Assembly (NCBI GenBank): GCA_963785425.1
Contig: CAWAVG010000002.1
Span: 682,001 to 746,000, forward strand
DNA length: 64,000 bases
DNA from: RYN-133 sp963785425
GTDB lineage: Bacteria > Actinomycetota > Actinomycetes > Mycobacteriales > Jatrophihabitantaceae
Reading direction: 5' to 3'
Position 1 is the first letter of the stretch; each line of letters starts with the position of its first letter. The position numbers and the translations under genes are program-made. The notes under the pieces were generated by a model. It ran no database searches. It saw only the letters and a list, made by a program, of their open reading frames with translations, and was not told the DNA's origin. Positions 15,565-25,309 of the stretch are shown here, piece by piece.

Positions 15565-17586
15565 ATGGGCTCGGCCGACGGGCGCCTCGCACGGAGCCGC
15601 GAACTGTTCCGGCGGCATGCGATTGCCGTCGACGTTGCGACGTCCGCGGCCTTGACCGTCGCTGGTGTGGTGGCGGCGGCCGGATTGCAGAGCGACAAGA
15701 CCGTCGCGATCACTGTCGTCGGCGCGATCGCCTGTACCACCGCCGTCTCGTGGCGGCGGCTCGCGCCGACCTCGGCCTCGTCGGTAGTGCTGACCGCTGT
15801 CGCCGTTTACCAGATCTCGGGCCACGACCCGCAGGGGGCGTTCGTCGCGATCTCCGTCGTGCTGTCGCTCTACGCGCTCGGCCGATGGGCGACGCCGCGA
15901 CGACAACTCGCGGTCGCGGCGGTCGGACTCGTCACCGTTACATCGGTTCAGATCGACTCCGGTTTCTCGCTCGGCAACGACCTGCTCACGTGGGTGCCGG
16001 TGGTCCTCGTACCGATGCTCGCCGGCGCGGTTGTGACCCGACGTGCGGCCATGGCTCGCGAGTTGCAGGACAAGCAGGGTCGCCTGCAGGACGAGAACGA
16101 GATCGCGCAGGCTCGGGCGGTTGCCGAGGAACGCTCGCGAGTCGCGCGCGAACTCCACGACGTGGTCGCGCATTGCGTGAGTGTCATGGTGATCCAGGCC
16201 GGTGCTGCTCGCCTGCATGTGCGTACCGACCTTGCGGCCGCGCGGACCGCCATGCAGATCGTCGCGGCGTGCGGACGCGATGCGTTGGCCGACCTACGTC
16301 GCCTCGTCGGCCCGTGGCGCCGCACCGACGACGCGGATGTGGTTGCCTCGCCGCGAATCGCGGAACTGCCGGAGTTCGTCGCCCAGGTGCGCGACTCGGG
16401 CACGGCTGTGCGGCTGCACCTCGACGTCGACATCGATCTGCCCGCCGATCTCGATCTCGCGGTGTACCGGATCGTCGTTGAATCGCTGACAAACGTCCGA
16501 AAGCACGCACCGTCGGCAGCTGCTGAGGTGGATGTCACGCTGACCGAGACCACCGTCGAGATCACGGTTGCCGACACCGGGCCGAAGCAGCTGTCCGTCG
16601 CTCCTGGCACCGGCAACGGCCTGATCGGGATGCGCGAGCGGGCCGCACTGCACCGGGGTGAACTGCAAGCAGGCGTGACACCGGCCGGGGGATTCGTCGT
16701 GCGGGCGCACCTGCCGCTGGCGCCGTCCCCGACGGCAGCGACCGTGGCGCCCGAGCCGTCCGACGTCGGGTTGCTGTGGCGACCGACCGGCCGCCAGATC
16801 GACGTGATGTTCTTGATCGCCTGGCTCGTACCGGGCGAGATCGAGGCCATCACCAGCACGCACCGAACCGGCGCATTGGCGTGGAACATCGCCGCAGTTG
16901 CGGTGATGGCGCTTGCCGTCCTCGTTCGGCGTCGGCTACCACTTTTGTTCGTGACGGCGATCGGCGCGCTGACCGCCGCACTCTCCGGCGGGATCGCCGC
17001 GCCGCAACGCGCAAGCGTCATCGGGACGTATGCCCTCGTCGTCGGGGCGTACACGGTCGGCGCGTACTGCGGCCGCGTCCGGGCGCTCGTCGGGCTGGGT
17101 GGCATGGTCGCGACAGTGATCGGCATGACCGCGGTGCACCACGCCGCCGGGGGCGTCGCTGTCGGCGGAGCACTGCTGGCCTGTGTCATCTGGCTCGCTG
17201 GTCGCATCGTTCGCGACCAGCGTCTGCTGCTCGGCGAACTCCGAGCGGTGTCGAGTCGGCTCGCGGCCGAGCATGTGCAGCGCACACTGGTCGCCGCGCG
17301 CGAAGAGCGCGTCCGGATCGCGCGCGATCTGCAGACCATCGTGGCGCAGCTGATGACGACCATGGTCGTGCAGAGCGAGGCCGTCACCGAGCTCCTGGGC
17401 GTCGACGAGGACGCCGCTGTGGACGTGATCACCGCCGTCGAGCACGCCGGGCGCGACGCGCTCACTCAGCTGCGGTTGGTCCTCGGGGTGCTGCGGAACG
17501 AGAGCGACCCGGCGCCCCGTCACCCGCAACACGGGAGCGCCGTGACCCGGTCCGGTGGCGCGCTGGCCGCGGTGCGTCCGGCATGA
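15565..17586 (+). CDS. NarL-type sensor histidine kinase with an extra degenerate kinase module
   Basis: Membrane sensor kinase of 673 residues. Module 1: four to five helices (about 20-150), a HisKA_3 dimerisation helix RVARELHDVVAHCVSVMVIQ with phospho-acceptor His198, and a HATPase domain with N-box (VESLTNVRKHA), DTG and GNGLIGMRER. Module 2 (from about residue 420): another set of helices, then a second HisKA_3-like helix RIARDLQTIVAQLMTTMVV, in which the acceptor His is Gln590. The chain ends about 85 residues later without a second ATPase domain. Canonical NarL-type kinases have one module. ATG 15565 is preferred over an upstream GTG in the same frame. It overlaps the response regulator gene by 4 bp, so the two form a pair. 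Confidence 0.88.
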   Translation: MGSADGRLARSRELFRRHAIAVDVATSAALTVAGVVAAAGLQSDKTVAITVVGAIACTTAVSWRRLAPTSASSVVLTAVAVYQISGHDPQGAFVAISVVLSLYALGRWATPRRQLAVAAVGLVTVTSVQIDSGFSLGNDLLTWVPVVLVPMLAGAVVTRRAAMARELQDKQGRLQDENEIAQARAVAEERSRVARELHDVVAHCVSVMVIQAGAARLHVRTDLAAARTAMQIVAACGRDALADLRRLVGPWRRTDDADVVASPRIAELPEFVAQVRDSGTAVRLHLDVDIDLPADLDLAVYRIVVESLTNVRKHAPSAAAEVDVTLTETTVEITVADTGPKQLSVAPGTGNGLIGMRERAALHRGELQAGVTPAGGFVVRAHLPLAPSPTAATVAPEPSDVGLLWRPTGRQIDVMFLIAWLVPGEIEAITSTHRTGALAWNIAAVAVMALAVLVRRRLPLLFVTAIGALTAALSGGIAAPQRASVIGTYALVVGAYTVGAYCGRVRALVGLGGMVATVIGMTAVHHAAGGVAVGGALLACVIWLAGRIVRDQRLLLGELRAVSSRLAAEHVQRTLVAAREERVRIARDLQTIVAQLMTTMVVQSEAVTELLGVDEDAAVDVITAVEHAGRDALTQLRLVLGVLRNESDPAPRHPQHGSAVTRSGGALAAVRPA

Positions 17587-18239
17587 CGCGCGTGGTGATC
17601 GCTGACGATCAACACCTCGTTCGGACCGGTTTCCGGATGATCCTCACGACGCAGCCCGACATCGAGGTGATCGGTGAGGCGACGAACGGTGCTGAGGCGG
17701 TCCAGGCAGCCTCCGAACTGCTGCCGGACGTCGTGCTGATGGACATCCGAATGCCCGGCATCGACGGCATCGAGGCCACGCGCCGCATACGAAGCGACGA
17801 GCGCACCGATGACGTGCGCGTGCTGATCCTCACGACCTTCGATCTCGACGAGTACGTCTACGACGCCCTCCACGCCGGCGCCAGCGGGTTCATGCTCAAG
17901 GACGCACCACCCGAGCAACTCGTCTCAGCCGTGCGGACGGTCGCCTCCGGCGACGCACTCCTCGCTCCGTCCATCACCCGCCGGCTGATCGAAGCGTTCG
18001 CAGCAACGCGCCGACCATCGGCACTGCGCCTGGACACATTGAGCGCTCGCGAGGCCGAGGTATTCGGGCTCGTCGCCCGCGGATTGTCGAATCGGGAAAT
18101 CGCCGAGACGCTGTTCCTAGGGGACAGCACGGTCAAGACGCACGTGACGCGAATGCTCGCCAAGCTCGGCGTGCGCGATCGTGTGCAGGTCGTCGTCCTC
18201 GCCTACGAGAGCGGTGCCATCAAGCCGGGCTGGAGCTGA
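17583..18239 (+). CDS. NarL/LuxR-family response regulator
   Basis: Two-domain regulator of 218 residues. The receiver domain starts VVIADDQHLVRTGFRMIL (acidic pocket DD), has the phospho-acceptor Asp in VVLMDIRMPGIDGIEA at about residue 54, then the conserved T of LILTTFD and K of MLKDAPP. The C-terminal LuxR helix-turn-helix is LSAREAEVFGLVARGLSNREIAETLFLGDSTVKTHVTRML. It is coupled by ATGA to the double-module kinase. Targets are unknown; the exporter and membrane protein just upstream are the nearest candidates. Confidence 0.94.
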   Translation: MTRVVIADDQHLVRTGFRMILTTQPDIEVIGEATNGAEAVQAASELLPDVVLMDIRMPGIDGIEATRRIRSDERTDDVRVLILTTFDLDEYVYDALHAGASGFMLKDAPPEQLVSAVRTVASGDALLAPSITRRLIEAFAATRRPSALRLDTLSAREAEVFGLVARGLSNREIAETLFLGDSTVKTHVTRMLAKLGVRDRVQVVVLAYESGAIKPGWS

Positions 18240-18253
18240 CCCAGCACCGAGCG

Positions 18254-20257
18254 CTACGCGAACAGGTCGTCAAGATCAGGGACGGTAACCGTCGACGCGG
18301 CGACCGGTACGGCGTCACGATCGATCGGCGCCGTGGTCGGCTCGATGACATCCATGGCAGCGCATGCCTGCTCGGTGAGGAACCGGCTGGGCTTCGTGAT
18401 GACCTGGCGTGCGCCGAAGCTGGTCGGATGCGTCGGCAGGCGGACCGGCGTGTAGACGCGCAAAGTGTCGCGGGCGCGGGTGAGTGCGACGTAGAACAAC
18501 CGTTGCTCCTCGGCCAGCCCGTCGTCGGTGCTCAGCGCCATGTCGGACGGGAACGCGCCGTCGGCCGCGCGCAGCAGGTGCACCGCAGTCCACTCGAGAC
18601 CTTTCGCCGAGTGCACCGTCGACAGGGTCAGGTAGTCCTCGTCCAGGTGCGGCTTGTGCGCGTAGTCGGCCGCCGCGCTCGCCGGGTCGATCGTCAGTTC
18701 AGCGACGAAGGCGCGCAGATCACGCTGTCGTGCCGCGGTCTCGGCGAGCCGGTCGACGTCGTCGGCACGGCGCGCCCAGTCGGCGTAGTGCGCGCGCACC
18801 AGCGGACGCATGGCCTCGTGGCACGGCGGCACGATGCCGGCGGCCGGTGCTTGTCGTTGCGCCTGGCCCAGCAGGCGCAGCGTGTTCTGCAATGCCGAGC
18901 GCGCCTTCGGCGGCGCGGCCGCGACGACCTCGGGATGGGCGCTGACGTCAGCGCCGACGAGCATCGTCGCGAGCGCACGGGCGTGCACCTTCCCGATGGC
19001 ACGGTGCCGCGTCAGCACGCGGTACCAGGACACCTCGTCCGAGGGGTTGGTGGCGATGCGCAACGCCGCCACGAAGTCGCGCACGTGCGCGGTGTTGACG
19101 TACTCGATGCCGCCGTACTTGACGAACGGGATGTTGCGTACCTTGAGCTCGATCTCGAGCTGGTTGCTGTGCGAGCCGGCCCGCATCAGCACGGCCTGCT
19201 CGCGCAGCACGAGCCCGTCCTGGTGCGCGGCGAGCACGGCGTCGGCAACCGTGCGTGCTTCGTCATCTGCGTTGGCGCAGCGCACAAGTGCCGGGCGGGT
19301 GCCGCGTTCGGCCCGGTGCGCGGTGAGCTGCAGGCGCAGCTCACCAGGACGCACGACGTTGGCGAGATCGAGCACGGGCTGCGTCGAGCGGAAGTTGCGT
19401 TCCAGCCGCACGAGCGTCGAGTGGGCGAGTTGGGCGTGCAGGTCGAGCAGGTGGTCAGCGCTCGCACCGCGGAAGCCGTAGACGGCCTGGGCGTCGTCGC
19501 CGACGACGGTGAGCCCAGCGCCGTCGGGCCGCAGCAGGCGCACGATGTCGACCTGGATCTTGTTCACGTCCTGGTACTCGTCCACGAGCACCCAGTCCCA
19601 CCGGGCCCGCAGACGGGCACCGGTGTTCTCGTCGGCGAGCAGCGCGCGCCAGTAGAGCAGCAGGTCGTCGAAGTCGAGCAGGCCGCGCTCGCGCTTGCGC
19701 GCGACGTAGCCACGCAGCAGCGCGTTGATCTGGTCGGCATGGTCGAGGCACCACGGGAAGAGGGCGCTCATCACCTCGCGAGTCGGTCGGCCGGTGTTGG
19801 CGGCGCGCGAGTACACGTCGGCGATCGAGGCCGTCGTCGGCAGCCGCCGCTCGGTGCCGGTGAGCCCGTGCTCCTCCCGCATCAGGTCGAGCAGGTCGAT
19901 CACGTCGTCGGGATCGAGCACCGTCACGTCCGCGAGCCCGAGGTGCTGGGCGTGCTCGGCGACGACCCGGTGCGCGACGGCGTGGAACGTCCCACCGCAG
20001 ATGCGCTGCGCCGCCGCGGGATCGGCGCTCAGCGCCGCGGCGCGCGACGTCATCGCGGCGGCGGCGCGACGGGTGAACGTGAGCAGCAGGATGCGCTCGG
20101 GGGCGACGCCCGATTCGAGCAGCCGGGCGACACGCGCGGTGAGCGTGCGGGTCTTGCCCGTGCCCGCTCCGGCGGCGATGATCAGCGGGCCGCTGTCGTG
20201 CTCGACCGCCGCGAGCTGCGCGTCGTCCAACTCCGAGAACCAGGCATGGTCAACCAT
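18254..20257 (-). CDS. UvrD/Rep-family superfamily 1 DNA helicase
   Basis: ATP-dependent 3'-5' helicase of about 667 residues. Motifs in order: ELDDAQLAAVEHDSGPLIIAAGAGTGKT (Q motif and Walker A), LLTFTRRAAAAM (Ia), LLDFDDLLLYW, LVDEYQDVNKIQ (Walker B/II), VVGDDAQAVYGFRGA (III), LERNFRS (IV), STVHSAKGLEW (V) and LFYVALTRARDTL (VI). It is shorter than UvrD1 (about 770 residues) and lacks the HRDC domain of mycobacterial UvrD2, so its exact class is open. ATG 20257 is chosen because a TAGAAT -10 box lies 7 nt upstream; a longer open frame upstream is non-conserved and runs into the next gene's promoter. Confidence 0.9.
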   Translation of the reverse strand: MVDHAWFSELDDAQLAAVEHDSGPLIIAAGAGTGKTRTLTARVARLLESGVAPERILLLTFTRRAAAAMTSRAAALSADPAAAQRICGGTFHAVAHRVVAEHAQHLGLADVTVLDPDDVIDLLDLMREEHGLTGTERRLPTTASIADVYSRAANTGRPTREVMSALFPWCLDHADQINALLRGYVARKRERGLLDFDDLLLYWRALLADENTGARLRARWDWVLVDEYQDVNKIQVDIVRLLRPDGAGLTVVGDDAQAVYGFRGASADHLLDLHAQLAHSTLVRLERNFRSTQPVLDLANVVRPGELRLQLTAHRAERGTRPALVRCANADDEARTVADAVLAAHQDGLVLREQAVLMRAGSHSNQLEIELKVRNIPFVKYGGIEYVNTAHVRDFVAALRIATNPSDEVSWYRVLTRHRAIGKVHARALATMLVGADVSAHPEVVAAAPPKARSALQNTLRLLGQAQRQAPAAGIVPPCHEAMRPLVRAHYADWARRADDVDRLAETAARQRDLRAFVAELTIDPASAAADYAHKPHLDEDYLTLSTVHSAKGLEWTAVHLLRAADGAFPSDMALSTDDGLAEEQRLFYVALTRARDTLRVYTPVRLPTHPTSFGARQVITKPSRFLTEQACAAMDVIEPTTAPIDRDAVPVAASTVTVPDLDDLFA

Positions 20258-20264
20258 ACGTTCG

Positions 20265-20270
20265 ATTCTA
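20265..20270 (-). promoter_or_regulatory. Probable -10 box of the UvrD-like helicase (leaderless)
   Basis: On the minus strand TAGAAT ends 7 nt before ATG 20257 with no ribosome-binding site. It fixes the start of the helicase well inside a longer open frame. Confidence 0.6.
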
Positions 20271-20348
20271 GGCACGGATAGGGCCGTTGCGTTTGACGCG
20301 GACCTCGCGTCGCGGGACTTTTTTCCACGCCATGCCTGGAAATCCCCG

Positions 20349-21919
20349 ATGAGCGACGGCGACACGTCCGCGCCTCGTCCGTGGCTGCGTTGGTATGCGG
20401 CGGGCGTTCCGGAGCAGGTCGACGTCCCCGAAATCGCCCTTCCCGAGTTGCTCCGGCTGTCCGCGCGCGACTTCCCGCGGCGCAAGGCGATCCGATTCCT
20501 CGGTCGCACCATGACCTACCGCGCGCTGGACGAGGCGGTCGAAAGATTCGCCGAGGGGCTGCAGTCGCTGGGTGTCGGGATCGGCGACCGGGTGGGGCTC
20601 GTGCTCCCGAACTGCCCGCAGAACGTCATCGCGTTCTTCGCCGTGCTGCGGCTGGGGGCCGTCGTGGTGCAGCACAACCCGCTGTACACGCCGTCCGAAC
20701 TCGAGCACCAGCTCGCCGACTCGGGCGCGAGCATGGCCATCGTCTACGACGGTGCGTACAGCAGGTTGTCGCAGGCGCGCGAGCACACGTCCCGATCGTG
20801 GTCACTCCGGACGACCTCGCGCTGCTGCAGTACACGGGCGGGACGACGGGGCTGCCCAAGGGGGCGATGCTGACCCACCGCAACCTGGTCGCCAACGCAC
20901 ACCAGGCCGCTGCGTGGGATCCGCAGATGCAGCGTGGCCGTGAGACGGTGTTGGCCGCGCTGCCGATGTTCCACGTGTACGGCCTGACGATGTGCCTGAC
21001 CCTGAACATGCTCATCGCCGGGACGTTGGTGCTGCTGCCCACCTTCGAGCTCGGCCTGTTGTTCAAGGCGATCGACAAGACGCGGCCGACGGTGTTCCCC
21101 GGGGTGCCGCCGATGTACGACCAGATCGTGCGGTCGCGGCGCATCTCGCGACACGACCTCAGCTCGATCCGCGCGTGCGTGTCCGGGGCGATGCGGCTGC
21201 CACCGGAGACGATCGAGCGGTTCCAGCAGTTGACCGGGGGCCGCCTCGTAGAAGGCTACGGCCTGACCGAGAGTTCGCCGGTCGCGTTGGCCAACCCGCT
21301 CAACGACACCGCGCGTCCGGGAACGATCGGGTTACCGCTGCCGAGCACCGAGGTGCGCTTCGTCGACGTCGACGACCCGTCGCAGGTCGTCCCGTTCGGA
21401 CAGACAGGCGAGCTGTGCATCCGCGGCCCGCAGGTGTTCGCCGGCTACTGGGGCCAGCAGGCCGAGTCGGCAACGATGCTGCGTGACGGCTGGCTGCACA
21501 CCGGCGACATCGCGGTCATGGACTCCGACGGATTCGTCACCATCGTCGACCGCAAACGCGACGTGATCCTCGCCAGCGGGTTCAGCATCTTCCCGACCGA
21601 GATCGAAGAGGTGCTCGCCGAACATCGCGCCGTCGCCGAGTGCGCGGTCGCAGGCGTGCCGCGCAACATGCTCGGGAAGGTGTTGCGGCGCGTGCTGCGG
21701 GAGGAGCACGAGGCGGCGCGCGAGCGGTTCGCATCGCTGCCGCAGGTCATCGCCGTCCCCTCGGACGACGGCCCGGCCGTGCGCCGTCCGAAGCCCTACG
21801 TCGAGCCCGCCGACGCGGCGGGGCTGGTCGGCGAGCTGGAGCGGCTCACGAAGCTGCGCGATTCCGGCGCGCTGACCGACGAGCAGTTCGAGACCATCAA
21901 GGCGCGGCTGCTGTCGTGA
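20349..21919 (+). pseudogene. Long-chain acyl-CoA ligase (FadD-like) with two internal deletions and a frame change
   Basis: An AMP-forming acyl-CoA synthetase in pieces. The first 148 codons (from ATG 20349) read ATMTYRALDEAVERF-type sequence up to YDGAYSRLSQAREHT in one frame. From about 20793 the protein continues in another frame as PIVVTPDDLALLQYTGGTTGLPKG (the AMP-binding P-loop). Family members have roughly 60-70 further residues between these points. Near 21660, VAECAVAGVP runs straight into RNMLGKVLRRVLRE, omitting about 55-60 residues of the C-terminal domain, this time in frame. GYGLTESSP, GDIAVMDSDGF and the final catalytic Lys in LGKVLRR remain. The C-terminus carries a SHOCT-like tail (LTKLRDSGALTDEQFETIK). 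As written it cannot make a full enzyme. Confidence 0.75.
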
Positions 21920-21931
21920 CCGTCTGGAGGA

Positions 21932-21949
21932 CATGACCCGGCGGTCATG
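21932..21949. promoter_or_regulatory. 18-bp dyad between the acyl-CoA ligase and the exporter
   Basis: CATGACC (21932-21938) and GGTCATG (21943-21949) are perfect inverted 7-mers around CGGC, 13 bases after the ligase stop. A second dyad, CGTTCG (21958-21963) and CGAACG (21973-21978), follows. They could be operators for the downstream exporter or, less likely, a terminator, since no T tract follows. Confidence 0.5.
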
Positions 21950-22004
21950 AATATTGCCGTTCGCTCGCGGCACGAACGCGACGAAAGCTGTCGGTGGTTG
22001 GTCG

Positions 22005-22010
22005 TAGCCT
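22005..22010 (+). promoter_or_regulatory. Probable -10 box of the DHA2 exporter gene (leaderless)
   Basis: TAGCCT ends 7 nt before ATG 22018 with no ribosome-binding site. It argues for ATG 22018 rather than the upstream in-frame GTG at 21994. Confidence 0.5.
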
Positions 22011-22017
22011 TGTGGGC

Positions 22018-23637
22018 ATGAGTACCGAGACCGACAACAAGGTCGGTAATCCAGTCGACGACAACTCGGGGCCGCCACCGGCCCAGGGGCTCGACCGCAG
22101 AGTCATGATCGTGGCCGGTGTCATCGTGCTGGGCGCAGTGATGTCCATCCTCGACATCACGGTCGTGGCGGTGGCGCAGCGCACGTTCCAGAACATCTTC
22201 CACGCGACGCAGGCACAGGTCGCATGGACGGCGACGGGTTACACGCTCGCGCTCGCCACCGTCATCCCGCTGACCGGGTGGGCCGCCGACCGGTTCGGTA
22301 CCAAGCGGCTCTACATCATGGCGATCGTCATGTTCACGGCGGGCTCGGCGTTGTGCTCGTCGGCGCAGAGCCTCGAGATGCTCGTGACGTTCCGAGTGAT
22401 CCAGGGCCTGGGCGGCGGCATGCTGATGCCGCTGGGAATGACGATCCTGACGCGCGCCGCAGGTCCTGAGCGACTCGGCCGGGTGATGTCGATCCTCGGT
22501 GTCCCGATGCTGCTCGGCCCCATCTTCGGGCCGATCCTCGGCGGCTGGCTCATCGACGTCGCCTCCTGGCACTGGATCTTCCTGATCAACGTCCCGATCG
22601 GTATCGGCGCAGCCGTCTACGCCTACCTCGTCCTCGACCGCGACGAGGTCCACCCGTCCGAGAGCTTCGACTTCGTCGGCATGCTGCTGCTGTCACCCGG
22701 GCTGGCCTTACTCCTCTACGGCGTCTCGTCGATTCCCGCGGCCAAGCAGGAACACGGGACGATGTTCACCGCCAACGTGGTCGTCACGTCCGTCATCGGG
22801 CTCGTGCTGGTCGCGACATTCGTGTGGTGGGCGCTGCGGCGCAAGAACGTCCATCCGCTGATCTCGCTGCGGTTGTTCGCCAACCGGCACGTGACGGTCG
22901 CCGTGATCACGATGGCGTTGTTCGCGATGGCGTTCTTCGGCGCCAGCCTGCTGTTCACGCTGTACTTCCAGCAGGTCCGCGGCGAGTCGCCGCTGAGCTC
23001 CGGCTGGCTCGTTGCGCCACAGGGCTTCGGAGCGATGCTGACGATGCCGATCGGCGGCTACCTCGCCGACAAGATCGGTCCCGGCAAGGTCGTGCTCACC
23101 GGCCTCGTCCTGGACACCGCAGGCATGGGCATGCTCGTGGTTGCCGACGACAAGACCTCCTACGGCTACCTGATCACATCGTTCGTGATCATGGGTCTCG
23201 GCATGGGCGCCACGATGATGCCGGTGTTCACGGCCGCGCTGGCCAGCCTGCGCCGGCACGAGGTCGCTCGCGGATCGACGTTGATGAACATCACCCAACA
23301 GATCTCGATCTCGATCGGTACCGCGCTGTTCTCGGTGCTGCTGACCAACGCCTACAACAGCCACGTCGGAGTCGTCGGGCCGACGCTCGCGCTGCAGAAC
23401 GCGGGCAGCCCGCAGCAACGGCAGGCGGTGCTCAACCAGCTGCACCTGTCGGCTGAGCAGGCCCGCACGGTCACCGCGCAGGGCCTGCACTACATGGGCA
23501 CGTCGTTCGGCAACGTCTTCATCGTGTCCACCGTGCTCGTGGGTCTGTGCCTGATCCCGGCGTTCTTCGTCCGCCGCAAGCCGGCGGAAAGGTCAGCCCA
23601 GCCCGCGCCCGAGCAGGCAATGGCGATCGGGGTCTGA
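22018..23637 (+). CDS. DHA2-family (EmrB/QacA-like) drug:proton antiporter
   Basis: MFS exporter of 539 residues with about 14 hydrophobic helices. Helix 1 contains SILDITVVAVA (motif D1, with the Asp typical of DHA2). GWAADRFGTKRLYIM is the loop 2-3 signature, and LGVPMLLGPIFGPILGGWLI is motif C of antiporters. It is most likely a multidrug or metabolite exporter. It stands alone downstream of the damaged acyl-CoA ligase, with dyad sequences in its promoter region suggesting control by a local or distant repressor. Convergent with the TPP-enzyme gene. Confidence 0.92.
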   Translation: MSTETDNKVGNPVDDNSGPPPAQGLDRRVMIVAGVIVLGAVMSILDITVVAVAQRTFQNIFHATQAQVAWTATGYTLALATVIPLTGWAADRFGTKRLYIMAIVMFTAGSALCSSAQSLEMLVTFRVIQGLGGGMLMPLGMTILTRAAGPERLGRVMSILGVPMLLGPIFGPILGGWLIDVASWHWIFLINVPIGIGAAVYAYLVLDRDEVHPSESFDFVGMLLLSPGLALLLYGVSSIPAAKQEHGTMFTANVVVTSVIGLVLVATFVWWALRRKNVHPLISLRLFANRHVTVAVITMALFAMAFFGASLLFTLYFQQVRGESPLSSGWLVAPQGFGAMLTMPIGGYLADKIGPGKVVLTGLVLDTAGMGMLVVADDKTSYGYLITSFVIMGLGMGATMMPVFTAALASLRRHEVARGSTLMNITQQISISIGTALFSVLLTNAYNSHVGVVGPTLALQNAGSPQQRQAVLNQLHLSAEQARTVTAQGLHYMGTSFGNVFIVSTVLVGLCLIPAFFVRRKPAERSAQPAPEQAMAIGV

Positions 23638-23673
23638 CAATCACACTCCAGGCACGGCCGGTACGCGTAGCGC

Positions 23674-25297
23674 TCAGTGGCCGCGGAACGCGTCCTGCAG
23701 CCACCACGACCCGCCGTCGTCGACGATCTTCGCGTCGACGAGCAGCGGACGGCCACGATCGCCGGCGAGCCAGGCCGCGACGGCGTCCAGGTCATCGGCC
23801 CGGCGCACGGTCACACCGTCCAGCCCGAAGCCGCGCGCGATCGCCGCGAGGTCGGTCTCCGGGAATCGCACCGTGTCCAGAGCGTGCACCGTCCGGACCG
23901 AAGTGGTGCACCTCGGCGCCGTAGGCCTCGTCGTTGTAGACGACGACGATCATGTCGAGGCCGAGCCGGGCGACGGTGTCGAGTTCGGCGATGCTCATCG
24001 TCGCGCCGCCGTCACCGAGCGCGGCGACCGTGAGCCGATCCGGACTGCGCGACCGCAGCACCGATCGCGCTCGCGAGACCGAGCCCGATCGACTGGAACG
24101 CCTGCGTGAAGCAGAAGCCGAGCTCGTCGGGCACCGACAGGAACATGCTCGGGTAACCCATGAAGTTTCCCGAGTCGACGCACACCGTGCGCTCGGCCGG
24201 CAGTAGGTCGTCGAGCGCGATCGACACGGTGCGCGGGTCGATGCGGTCGGCGGTGGACGCGTCGTCGTACGGCACATCGCGCCAGCGGCGCCGGCCGGCG
24301 ATGCGCGCCCGACCTCGTCGGTGCGGTAGCGCGCCGCCCGCTCGACACGCGACCGCGGACGCAGTGGCCGCGACGTCACCGGCGATGCCGAGCTCGATCG
24401 TCGCGGTGCCTGCCGAGGGCGTCGCGCCTCGTCGTCGACCTGCACGACGGTCGTGCCGGGCGCGATCAGCTCGCCGTGGCGCATCGTCCACATGTTCAGC
24501 GCACAGCCCCAGCCGACGATCAGGTCGGCGCCGCGGATCAGCTCCGCGGCCAGGGGCGTGGCGAATCCGCCGGACACGTCCAGCGACCACGGGTCGTCGT
24601 GGAACAGGCCCTTCGCGGCCGCGCTCGTCGCCAGCAGCGCGCCGGTCTCGTCGGCGAGCGACCGCAGCGCGTCGCGCGCGGCGGGCGAGCGGGCGCCGCG
24701 GCCGGCGACGAACACCGGCCGTTGCGCCGACGCCAAGACCGCGGCCGAGCCGCGTCGAGCTCCGCTTCGGCAGGGACGGAGCGCCGGCGCGGACCGCGGC
24801 GCGGGCAGCGACCACCCGCCCGCCAGCTCCTCGGCCTGGGCGGCCAGCGGCAGGTTCAGCACGACGGTGCGGCGCTCGTCGACGGCGGTGCGATACGCAG
24901 CGACGGTCGTCGCGACCGCGTCGGCGGCCGACGTCACCCGCATCGACACGGCGCCGACCGACGTCGCGAGCGCGTCCTGGTCGACGTAGAAGTTCGACCG
25001 CGGGTCGTTGGCCTCGGCCGCGAGCACGATCATCGGCGTGCGGCTCTTCGCGGCCTCGGCGATGCCGGTCATCGCGTTGGTCAGCCCGCAGCCCTGATGC
25101 ACGATAGCGCGGCGACCTCGGCCGCTGAGCCGGCCGTACGCGTCGGCCATCGTCGCCGCGCCGTTCTCGTGCCGGGCGGCGACGAAGCGGGCGCCGGCGT
25201 CGATCAGCGCGTTGGTGACGTGGAAGTTGCCCGAGCCGACGACGCCGAACACCTGGCGCACGCCGAGGTCGGCGAGCACCCGACCGACCGCCGACAC
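23674..25297 (-). pseudogene. Thiamine-pyrophosphate enzyme (acetolactate synthase/benzoylformate decarboxylase-like), multiply frameshifted
   Basis: All parts of a ThDP enzyme of about 540 residues are present but spread over three frames. The N-terminal part reads LADLGVRQVFGVVGSGNFHVTNAL, with the ThDP-activating Glu in ARHENGAATMADAYGRL. A later frame holds VCVDSGNFMGYPSMFLSVPDELG. The ThDP/Mg motif GDGGATMSIAELDTVARLGL...NDEAYG is intact. The tail ends GSWWLQDAFRGH. Frame changes fall near 24425, 24400, 24345, 24320, 24044 and 23889; most look like single-base gains or losses, some in short homopolymers. A GAAGG ribosome-binding site precedes GTG 25297. It lies 12 bases after the cyclase gene, so the two form an operon. 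It is either decaying or misread. Confidence 0.75.
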
Positions 25298-25309
25298 CGA
25301 CCTTCGTGA

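Noticed and set aside
23674..25297. Programmed frameshifting in the TPP-enzyme gene
   Set aside because: Too many shifts in different directions, without slippery heptamers plus structure at each; sequence error or decay explains it better.
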